Source: an uncultured Treponema sp.
GTDB taxonomy: Bacteria; Spirochaetota; Spirochaetia; Treponematales; Treponemataceae
Direction: 5' to 3'
Length of the DNA stretch: 11,099 nucleotides
Assembly: GCA_905372265.1 (NCBI GenBank)
Contig: CAJPOL010000060.1
Coordinates: 1 to 11,099 of the forward strand
This document shows positions 1 through 6,174 of the stretch, piece by piece; the stretch's first letter is position 1, and each line of letters starts with the position of its first letter. The position numbers and the translations under genes are program-made. The notes under the pieces were generated by a model, which had not been told where the DNA came from, did no database searches, and saw nothing but the letters and a program-made list of their open reading frames with translations.

Positions 1-50
1 TTCCACAAGTTTCCGTTCAAAATAAACTCTTTTTGTTGTTCTTTATCCAT
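1..50 (-). CDS. 5' end of a probable MATE-family multidrug efflux protein (partial)
   Basis: Only the first 16 codons are in the window. The minus-strand reading from the ATG at 48-50 gives MDKEQQKEFILNGNLW and then leaves the window. A near-perfect Shine-Dalgarno (AGGAGGT, 55-61) sits five bases before the ATG, so a real gene starts here. The string ILNGNLW, usually followed by a membrane helix, is typical of the cytoplasmic N-terminus of MATE-family cation/drug antiporters; this assignment rests on those few residues only. The start lies 17 bases after the KilA-N gene stop on the same strand, so it is probably co-transcribed with that gene and the upstream ABC exporter. Another polytopic membrane protein remains possible. 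Confidence 0.55.
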   Translation of the reverse strand, partial: MDKEQQKEFILNGNLW

Positions 51-67
51 TTTTAACCTCCTGTATC

Positions 68-892
68 CTATTTTAATTTCTTGATTGCCCTGTTTTCGAC
101 CAATGTTTTCATTTGCGTAATAGCCGTTTTGTTGAGCTGAATGAGCCTCTCCCTTTGCGAAAGGCCTTGTTTTATGAGCAGGGCATTTATGCTTTCCAAA
201 TTGCTGAGCACGACCAGCTGTTCAAGTCCGGCATAGTCGCGTATGTTGCCGCTTTTGCTGCTGTTACGCTCCCGCCACTCTTTTGCGGTAAGCCCGAACA
301 ACGCCGTATTGAGCAAGTCTGCCTCGTCGGCATAGATAAGAGCCGCCTGACGCTTGCTTATTTCTTTCGGAATAAGAGTCTCTTTTATCGCGTCCGTATG
401 GATATGATAATTGATTTTTGTAAGAGTACGCTGCAAGTTCCATTCAAGTTTGAGGCGGTTATTTTCGTCTTCTTTGAGCCGCTGAAACTCTTTGATGATA
501 TAGAGTTTAAACTCTATCGATATCCACGAAGCGAACTCTAAGGCAATGTCCTGATGTGCGAAAGTTCCTCCGTTGCGTCCCGATTTGGAAACTATGCCGA
601 TGGCATTAGTGTTTTCTATCCATCGTTTGGGTGTAAGAACAAAACTGTTTAATCCTGCCTGTTTTCTAAACCCGTCGAATTCGACGGGTTTAAAATCGGG
701 ATTGTTTATCATTTCCCAAAAGCCCAGTAATTCTACCGTGTTACGGTTGCGCAACCAATTTTTAATAATATCATCGGTATGCTCAGGGTCTTTGTACCGA
801 GCAATATCCGTCAACGAAATATAATCGTTGCTTTCGTGTTTGTAAATTACGATTTCATTTCCCTGTACGTTTATTTTCCTATTCTTTGCCAT
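68..892 (-). CDS. KilA-N domain DNA-binding protein
   Basis: This protein of about 274 residues carries an N-terminal KilA-N domain. Counting from the ATG at 892, the landmarks are SLTDIARYKD (about 26-35), the WLRNRNTVELLGFWE block (about 46-60) and GRNGGTFAHQDIALEFASWI (about 105-124), followed by the FKLYIIKEFQRLK helix. KilA-N is a DNA-binding fold first known from phages and large DNA viruses and also found as single chromosomal genes in treponemes and Bacteroidetes. The second half (ISKRQAALIYADEADLLN onward) is helical and lysine-rich, a conserved companion region of unknown role. I prefer the 892 start because GGGGAAG lies six bases upstream; an in-frame ATG at 919 would add nine residues translated from repeat DNA. 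It sits between an exporter and a MATE-like gene on the same strand. Its function is unknown; a regulatory role is a guess. Confidence 0.85.
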   Translation of the reverse strand: MAKNRKINVQGNEIVIYKHESNDYISLTDIARYKDPEHTDDIIKNWLRNRNTVELLGFWEMINNPDFKPVEFDGFRKQAGLNSFVLTPKRWIENTNAIGIVSKSGRNGGTFAHQDIALEFASWISIEFKLYIIKEFQRLKEDENNRLKLEWNLQRTLTKINYHIHTDAIKETLIPKEISKRQAALIYADEADLLNTALFGLTAKEWRERNSSKSGNIRDYAGLEQLVVLSNLESINALLIKQGLSQRERLIQLNKTAITQMKTLVENRAIKKLK

Positions 893-909
893 TTCATTCT
901 TCCCCGCTC

Positions 910-952
910 CATTATCCATTACCCATTATCGCATTCCCCATTCCCCATTATT
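910..952. repeat. degenerate 7-bp tandem repeat (CATTNYC)
   Basis: On the plus strand CATT recurs at 910, 917, 924, 932, 939 and 946, spaced 7, 7, 8, 7 and 7 bases, with a more distant copy at 895. The variable part is mostly ATC, ACCC or CCCC. Read on the minus strand the units are ATGGGGA/ATGGATA-like and supply a string of ATGs in different frames. The array fills the gap between the ABC exporter stop codon (953-955) and the KilA-N start (892), and would be transcribed as the spacer between the two genes. Confidence 0.75.
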
Positions 953-2851
953 TTACACCTTCCATTCAATACCTTTTTGGAAGTTGTCCCACATACCGGC
1001 ATACAGACCTTTGCGCTCAAGCAGTTCGTTGTGCGTTCCTTCTTCAGCGATCTTTCCTTCATTAATAACGCAGATTTTATCTGCATTCACGACCGAAGAG
1101 AGGCGATGCGCAATCATGATGACTGTTTTATCTTTGAGCAGTACGTCGAAGGTCTTTTTGATTTTGTACTCGTTTTCGGCATCGGCAAAGGCGGTTGCTT
1201 CGTCAAGCACGATGACGGGAGCATCCTGCAACAGGGCGCGGGCAATGGCAAGCCGCTGCGCTTCTCCGCCTGAGACGTATGTACCCTTGGTGCCGTATAC
1301 GGTGTCGATACCGGCGGGCAGTTTTTCGATAATATCCATACACTCGGCTTTACGGAGAGCCTCCATCACTTCCTCGCGGCTTGCGTCTTTTTTGCCGTAG
1401 CGGATATTTTCTAAAATGCTTTCCTTAAAGAGCTTGTTCTCTTGGAACACAAAGCCGACAGTGTGCAAGAGATCGCTTGTTTTTATGTCGCGGATATCGA
1501 CTCCGCCGATGCTGATGCTTCCTGAATCGGCTTCCCAGAAGCGGCCGAGCAAATTGACAAGGGTAGTTTTTCCGCCGCCTGAAGGGCCGACGAGGGCAGT
1601 TAATGAATGTTCGGGGATAGTCAGACTAATACCGTTGACCGCGATGCGAGCAGTGTTCCCCGTGTCTGTTTCCGCAGTTCCCGCCGTCTCCGTTTTGTAC
1701 GAGAACACCACATCTTTGAACTCGATGCCGTATGTTTTAGGCAGCACAGACTGTTCCGGCTCCTTAGTGAGCGGTGCCTGTAAAATATCTTCGATACGGT
1801 TCAGTGCATCGTTGGAACGCTGATGGAACGAGTTGGCGTACATAATCTTGACCAGCATCGTGTAGGTAACCGGTGCAAACGCAAGGTAAAACACAAAGCT
1901 GTAAAAAAAGTGCGGATCGAGCGTTGCCGTCCCTGCCATCAACAAAGCTGCCGGCAGGAGAAATAAAAAGCCTGCTTTAATGAGCGCAAGAAAAATCGAA
2001 TAGCCGTTTTCCCACGACATCGAATATTTGTGCACGAACTCCTTATAGTTCATAATTGAAGTGTAGAAATTTTTAAAATAATATACGGATTGATTAAAGG
2101 TTTTGATAACCGAAATACCGCGCACATATTCGGTCCCTGCATTGTTCATCTGTTCAAGCGCGTCTTCATACTTTTGCATAAAGCCGGAGTTTGTACTGAT
2201 CCGCATTAAAAGCATTTGCAGAACAAATGCAAGTACGAGCGGCAAAAGGGATACAAGTCCAAGCCGCCAATCGAATACCAGCATGAGCGCGAGTATCGCG
2301 AAAGGGGACACCATATTCTGTGCGGTATCGGGCAGGTTGTGGGCTATCAGCGTTTCCAGCTGGTTGACGTTTTTTTCAAAAATCTTGCGTACCTTGCCGC
2401 TCTCATGCGTGATATGCCAGCCGATAGGCAATTCCGCAAGCGCTTCGGCCATCAGGATCGAAAGGTTTTGCTGAATGGTAAATGCCGCCGCGTGTGAAAG
2501 CATGAGCGCTGCATAATAGAGTACAAAACCCGCAGCGGCTGCGCCGACCGCCCAGAGTCCGTAGCCTGCAAGCGCGGCAGCATTGACCGCTTCTTTTGCG
2601 GCAATGGCGGAAATCACATCACGCATCACAAAGAACACCATGATGTACGGCATAAAGCCGACAAGGGCGCTCAAACCGGAAAGCACGAGCGACAGCGATA
2701 AAAATCCTTTGCGGTTTCCTGCATAGCTCAACAGCCGCTTGATCGTCTGCTGTTTCGCCGGGTTGCGTTCCGCCTTTTGCTGTACCGAATTTTTCGCCGG
2801 TTGTTGTTCCTTTGCAGGATTGTTTTCCGGCAGTTTTTTTGTATCATTCAT
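953..2851 (-). CDS. ABC exporter half-transporter (fused permease and ATPase)
   Basis: A 632-residue half-transporter with an N-terminal membrane domain (about 50-340, roughly six helices) fused to an ATPase domain (about 375-632). All nucleotide-binding motifs are intact: Walker A GPSGGGKTT (422-430), Q-loop glutamine 470, signature VSGGE (526-530), Walker B VIVLDE (546-551) and H-loop histidine 582. It should work as a dimer in the inner membrane, using ATP to move a substrate, probably outward. The substrate cannot be read from sequence; lipids, peptides, drugs or siderophore-type compounds are all handled by this family. The first 38 residues are hydrophilic and contain three Pro-Ala-Lys repeats, an unusual soluble extension. 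The ATG at 2851 has a good Shine-Dalgarno (GAGGGGG, 8 bases upstream). No second half-transporter lies next to it, so it is either a homodimer or has a distant partner. It heads the unit that continues into the KilA-N and MATE-like genes. Confidence 0.93.
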   Translation of the reverse strand: MNDTKKLPENNPAKEQQPAKNSVQQKAERNPAKQQTIKRLLSYAGNRKGFLSLSLVLSGLSALVGFMPYIMVFFVMRDVISAIAAKEAVNAAALAGYGLWAVGAAAAGFVLYYAALMLSHAAAFTIQQNLSILMAEALAELPIGWHITHESGKVRKIFEKNVNQLETLIAHNLPDTAQNMVSPFAILALMLVFDWRLGLVSLLPLVLAFVLQMLLMRISTNSGFMQKYEDALEQMNNAGTEYVRGISVIKTFNQSVYYFKNFYTSIMNYKEFVHKYSMSWENGYSIFLALIKAGFLFLLPAALLMAGTATLDPHFFYSFVFYLAFAPVTYTMLVKIMYANSFHQRSNDALNRIEDILQAPLTKEPEQSVLPKTYGIEFKDVVFSYKTETAGTAETDTGNTARIAVNGISLTIPEHSLTALVGPSGGGKTTLVNLLGRFWEADSGSISIGGVDIRDIKTSDLLHTVGFVFQENKLFKESILENIRYGKKDASREEVMEALRKAECMDIIEKLPAGIDTVYGTKGTYVSGGEAQRLAIARALLQDAPVIVLDEATAFADAENEYKIKKTFDVLLKDKTVIMIAHRLSSVVNADKICVINEGKIAEEGTHNELLERKGLYAGMWDNFQKGIEWKV

Positions 2852-2894
2852 AGTGAAATCCCCCTCAATATATATTTTTTATATTTTTGAACGG

Positions 2895-2918
2895 CTCTAA
2901 AAACGTCCTTTTTTAGAG
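2895..2918 (-). promoter_or_regulatory. hairpin in the leader of the ABC exporter mRNA
   Basis: A perfect 9-bp stem (CTCTAAAAA, 2895-2903, pairing with TTTTTAGAG, 2910-2918) encloses a 6-base loop. It lies between the predicted promoter and the ABC exporter start codon, so it would form in the 5' untranslated leader. On the minus strand no clean T-run follows it, so it is not an obvious terminator for the exporter; on the plus strand it is followed by a T-rich tract but there is no upstream plus-strand gene to terminate. A role in attenuation or mRNA stability is inference. Confidence 0.4.
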
Positions 2919-2966
2919 GCTCCATTTTCTTTTTTTTAAATTAGCCTCAACAAACATAACTTTGTT

Positions 2967-2995
2967 ATAGTATATAATCTGAAAAACTCTGTCAA
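2967..2995 (-). promoter_or_regulatory. sigma70-like promoter for the ABC exporter unit
   Basis: On the minus strand a consensus TTGACA -35 (2990-2995) is followed after 17 bases by TACTAT (2967-2972). An overlapping TATACT (2969-2974) at 15-base spacing is a better hexamer but a shorter spacer. The transcript would have a leader of about 110 bases before the ATG at 2851. It is the only good promoter-like sequence upstream of the three minus-strand genes. Confidence 0.55.
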
Positions 2996-3247
2996 TAAGA
3001 TGAGGGGAGGTTTCTCGGGAGCTCAATACTGAAAAGGTGTTAGCAAAGAAATAGCTATGCTAAATCGGAGCGTATAGAAGAACGTTTGCTTTGCACGGAA
3101 TAACCTACCTGTTTTCATACCTGTATGCGGTTACTCCGTATGTACTCAGAAGAATTGAATGTAAGGCGCTTCCCACCCGCCGGTTTGGTTTGCTCAGGCA
3201 TATACCGAACCGAGGATAGGAAGCGGCGCTACCCGTTTCGCCTCTTC
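2996..3247. other. gene-free spacer between the M81 gene and the exporter promoter
   Basis: I see no coding region with a supported start here. A plus-strand open frame beginning at 3125 runs into the end of the M81 gene on the opposite strand and resembles nothing. The spacer holds a small inverted repeat (TTAGCA at 3040-3045 with TGCTAA at 3058-3063) and the longer structure at 3167-3225 listed separately. Confidence 0.5.
3167..3225. repeat. long two-tier imperfect inverted repeat downstream of the M81 gene
   Basis: An outer 7-bp arm pair (CGCTTCC 3167-3173 with GGAAGCG 3219-3225) encloses an inner 9-bp pair (CGGTTTGGT 3181-3189 with ACCGAACCG 3204-3212, one G-T wobble on one strand) and a 14-base loop. 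It starts 23 bases past the M81 stop codon, so it may help end or protect that transcript, although no T-run follows on the minus strand. It could instead be a copy of a dispersed palindromic element. Confidence 0.4.
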
Positions 3248-4720
3248 TTAGGCGTGCCATTCCATATCTTTATCCATCGGATACATAGGACGCGGCAGAT
3301 GTTTATACTGGAGGCGGGAGAACACTTCATTGGTACTTCCGTCGGTAAGAACCAGCATTGAACGTTTTGCAATCGCGCGGATTTCCGGTTCAAGGTAGCC
3401 GAGCTTAACGACAATGACCTTGCGCTGCTCAGGTTCGATACCGAGCGCACGCATCATTTCAGGATCATAACAGCCGACATGTTTTGAGGTTACGATAACA
3501 TCAACGCCGTGCACATCTAGCAGCGCCATATCGCTGTGCTGTGCGCCGGCCCATGCTTTGCACAGTTTTTTTACCGCCGCTTTTACCGGAATAGGAGCGC
3601 TCTTCTCCGTATCGAAAGCGGCGCCGAGCGTACCCTCTACTATGCGGCCTTCTCCTGTTTGAAAGGCTGCCGCTACTAGGGCAGGATCGTAAAAGGCCTG
3701 ATAGCACAGCGGCGGGGTGAGCGAGGTCAAGAACGGATCGGCAAGAATTGCTTTTAAAAAATTTGTTACATCCTGCGATGAGCCGGCCGTAGGATTGTCG
3801 CCTGAGTCGGAAAGCACCACAGGATAGATTCCGGCTTCGACACTTGAGCGGGCATGGACAAGGGCGTCGGCCGGCTCGCGGGTCTCATTGTAAAAGCCGA
3901 ACTCACTTCTGGTATCCCAGAACAGCTGCGCAAGTTCCCGCGCTTTCTCCGCTGCAAGCTGCTTATCTCCATCGGTTACAACCATTGCCGTAACGCCGTT
4001 GTCCGCAGTGTCCGCCCATGGAAAACCAAGTAAGTAAGAAGCTGCCATAATATGCGGCTGTTTCTCATATTCACGCAGCGTTGCCGTCAGTTTTTTCATC
4101 GGCTCAACGCTTGTCTCAGACTGTTCGCCCGCAATGAGGAACGGTATCTTAACCGCCGACATAACCGGCCGAATTCCCTTTTCTAAGGTTTCGATGGTCA
4201 TACGCGCTGCATGGACGCCGATCTCATAAGTATCCGTGTGAGGGGCGCACTTGTAACCGACATATCCGTCAACATAGTCGAGCATTCGTTGTGAAATGGT
4301 CGCATGCATATCAAGCGATGAGAGAATGGGAATATCGGGACATATTTCTCTGATCGCTTCCAGTAAATCGCCCTCCGCCTCGCCGATTTCACGTACCCGC
4401 ATTGAGCCGTGCAGCGACAGGCATAGCGCATCCAACGGTAGTGCATTTTTGATAGCCTGCAAAAACTCTTTTTTTAATGATAAGTAATAATTCTTATCCC
4501 ATTCTCCGTTCGGAACCGCCCGTGCGATAAGCGCCGGAATAACCTCGTATCCTGCCTCTTTGAGCGCCGCAATTGAACCGCATACGGAGCTTTGCCCCTT
4601 TGCTTCCAGCAAATCTTTTCCGCGTAATACCCAAATATCATCAGGCCCGGTCGTAATCGGATTGAAGGTATCGGACTCATGGTGCATCCCGCCGACAAGC
4701 ACCCGTTTTTTTGTATTCAT
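3248..4720 (-). CDS. M81 family metallohydrolase (MlrC-like)
   Basis: A 490-residue protein matching the full length of the M81 (microcystinase C, MlrC) family, with an N-terminal metal-binding domain and a C-terminal MlrC domain. Family landmarks are visible: GGMHHESDTFNP (10-21), LSLHGSM (101-107), SLDMHA (135-140), APHTDTYEIG (159-168) and DSGDNPTAG (305-313). The histidines, acidic residues and PHTD block are the expected zinc ligands, so the enzyme should be active. The name comes from MlrC, which cleaves linearised microcystin in sphingomonads; a treponeme is not expected to meet that toxin, so here the substrate is probably another small peptide or amide and is unknown. There is no signal peptide, which suggests a cytoplasmic enzyme. 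The ATG at 4720 is supported by AAGGAG six bases upstream. It is transcribed alone, divergently from the methyltransferase gene. Confidence 0.9.
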   Translation of the reverse strand: MNTKKRVLVGGMHHESDTFNPITTGPDDIWVLRGKDLLEAKGQSSVCGSIAALKEAGYEVIPALIARAVPNGEWDKNYYLSLKKEFLQAIKNALPLDALCLSLHGSMRVREIGEAEGDLLEAIREICPDIPILSSLDMHATISQRMLDYVDGYVGYKCAPHTDTYEIGVHAARMTIETLEKGIRPVMSAVKIPFLIAGEQSETSVEPMKKLTATLREYEKQPHIMAASYLLGFPWADTADNGVTAMVVTDGDKQLAAEKARELAQLFWDTRSEFGFYNETREPADALVHARSSVEAGIYPVVLSDSGDNPTAGSSQDVTNFLKAILADPFLTSLTPPLCYQAFYDPALVAAAFQTGEGRIVEGTLGAAFDTEKSAPIPVKAAVKKLCKAWAGAQHSDMALLDVHGVDVIVTSKHVGCYDPEMMRALGIEPEQRKVIVVKLGYLEPEIRAIAKRSMLVLTDGSTNEVFSRLQYKHLPRPMYPMDKDMEWHA

Positions 4721-4773
4721 TTTGATCTCCTTATGAATGGCTATTGAAGAATCTCGAAAAATATCACATTGAG

Positions 4774-4788
4774 CGGATTGCGAATCCG
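4774..4788. promoter_or_regulatory. small inverted repeat in the divergent M81 / methyltransferase spacer
   Basis: CGGATT (4774-4779) and AATCCG (4783-4788) form a perfect 6-bp stem around GCG, followed on the plus strand by five Ts. The shape resembles a small plus-strand terminator, but no plus-strand gene lies upstream. Its place between two divergent genes, 24 bases before the -35 of the methyltransferase, also fits a protein-binding operator or a block on antisense transcription into that operon. Confidence 0.35.
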
Positions 4789-4811
4789 TTTTTAGCGATA
4801 ACCTTGATCAG

Positions 4812-4840
4812 TTTACAATAAAGTCCGCACTTTGTAAAAT
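4812..4840 (+). promoter_or_regulatory. sigma70-like promoter for the methyltransferase-permease operon
   Basis: TTTACA (4812-4817) and TAAAAT (4835-4840) are each one base off consensus and are separated by exactly 17 bases. Transcription would begin near 4847, about 80 bases before the preferred TTG start at 4928. Confidence 0.6.
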
Positions 4841-4927
4841 GAAGATATCCGTATATTTGCAGAAGCATTGGCGATACATTATTTTAACCTATCGGCAGCA
4901 CAAGGAATCGATATTAGAAGGAGCTCA

Positions 4928-6157
4928 TTGTATAAAACGCCGAAAATCGGTATAGTCCTTCTCCATATGGCAGTGCTTTTAGCCCTCTGTGCCGTTGGTG
5001 CAGAACCGATTTTATCAAACGAATTAAAGCTGCTTGGCTTTAAACCTATCAACCGTCTGCCAGGCAGAGTATTCTTTACCTCAACCGAGACGGAACCGGA
5101 AGTATTAAGTATTATGCGCGCAAACTTCTACCTGCGCACTGCCGACCGGATCTATTGCGTATTGCAGGAATTTGAAGCGGATAATTTTGATACGCTGTTC
5201 GACACAATCGCACGCCTTGATTGGCAGCGTTTTTTTTACAAAGATTCCAAAATAACAGTTGATAAAGTGCGGACGTTTAAAAGTATATTATCATCAGAAC
5301 ATGCAATTCAAAAAGCTGTACACAAAGCAATTTGTACCCGCCTCTGTTCCGTATGGAATATGAGCGTACTGCCTGAAACCGGTAAAGAATATACGGTAAG
5401 AATATACATAGAACATAACCGTGCCTATGTTCTGCTCGACCTATCGGGAGAGCCGCTCCATAGACGGGGCTACCGGTTAAGCGGGGGCGCTGCACCAATG
5501 AGGGAAACCCTTGCAGCAGTATTATTGCAGTGTATGCAGTGGAAGCGGAAACTTCCGCTTCACGATGCATTCTGCGGTTCCGGAACTATTCCGATCGAAG
5601 CTGCATGGTTTGCCTACAATATTCCTCCGGGGATTAACCGTTCTTTTGCTTTTGAAGATTTTGCGTGCTATAACTCAAAAAAAGACCGGCAAATCATTGA
5701 AGAAGAACGGCAGAAAGGAGCACTTGCAATCCGAACCGACTGTATGGTACGGATTAGCGGTTCCGATATCGACGCTGAGGCGGTACATCGTGCACAGATA
5801 AACACTGAGCGGGCATGTATGCTCGCCGGCAGAGCATTACAGCGGATAGGGAAAGACAACCGTATTCCTCGTCCCGAATTTATCCAAGCGGATTATACGG
5901 AGCTTGAAGCGCCCTATCCTGAAGGAGTGCTCCTTTCTAACCCTCCGTATGGAGAGCGGATCGGTGATGAAGCTCAAGCGCTCGCTCTTTATGAAAAAAT
6001 GACCGGTCTCCCGCAGGCATTCCGCCAATGGCGTATCGGCTTTATTACCGATAAACCCGCCTTTGCCGATACTTTTCTGCGTGCAGGGATTGTGTGTAAA
6101 AAACGCCCGTTAAAAAGCGGCAATCTCAATACCTGTCTTTATACAATCGGTATATAA
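4928..6157 (+). CDS. THUMP-domain class I SAM-dependent RNA methyltransferase (RlmL/YpsC family)
   Basis: Probable 23S rRNA guanine-N2 methyltransferase of the COG0116 group. Counting from the TTG at 4928 (about 409 residues), the N-terminus shows the family opening LALCAVGAEPILSNELKLLG (about 18-37), then a THUMP RNA-binding region to about 190. The Rossmann-fold catalytic domain follows: SAM-binding motif I DAFCGSGT (about 213-220), GSDID (about 278-282), QADYTEL (about 320-326) and the catalytic SNPPYGERIGDE block (about 337-348). The start is uncertain. TTG 4928 is preceded by AGAAGGAG (4916-4923); ATG 4967 would give the family-typical short N-terminus (MAVLLALCAVGAE) but has no ribosome site; TTG 4868 is open but poorly supported. 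It is about the length of the single-domain Gram-positive enzymes, not the fused E. coli RlmKL. A permease gene follows after 17 bases. Confidence 0.9.
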   Translation: MYKTPKIGIVLLHMAVLLALCAVGAEPILSNELKLLGFKPINRLPGRVFFTSTETEPEVLSIMRANFYLRTADRIYCVLQEFEADNFDTLFDTIARLDWQRFFYKDSKITVDKVRTFKSILSSEHAIQKAVHKAICTRLCSVWNMSVLPETGKEYTVRIYIEHNRAYVLLDLSGEPLHRRGYRLSGGAAPMRETLAAVLLQCMQWKRKLPLHDAFCGSGTIPIEAAWFAYNIPPGINRSFAFEDFACYNSKKDRQIIEEERQKGALAIRTDCMVRISGSDIDAEAVHRAQINTERACMLAGRALQRIGKDNRIPRPEFIQADYTELEAPYPEGVLLSNPPYGERIGDEAQALALYEKMTGLPQAFRQWRIGFITDKPAFADTFLRAGIVCKKRPLKSGNLNTCLYTIGI

Positions 6158-6174
6158 GGAAAGGAAGAGCATTT

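Noticed and set aside
113..541. Plus-strand open frame of 142 codons opposite the KilA-N gene
   Set aside because: It is the antisense of a well-supported domain protein, has no ribosome site and resembles no family.
893..919. Nine-residue N-terminal extension of the KilA-N protein
   Set aside because: It is translated repeat DNA, and the downstream ATG at 892 has the better ribosome site.
68..2851. Prophage or defence island around the KilA-N gene
   Set aside because: No integrase, structural, nuclease or toxin-antitoxin genes are present; the neighbours are transporters.
2852..3247. Riboswitch or small RNA gene in the long spacer
   Set aside because: I could not match any known riboswitch core; only simple inverted repeats and a promoter are visible.
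3125..3361. Plus-strand open frame of 78 codons at the end of the M81 gene
   Set aside because: It overlaps the M81 coding end and the inverted repeat at 3167-3225, has no ribosome site and shows no recognisable motif.
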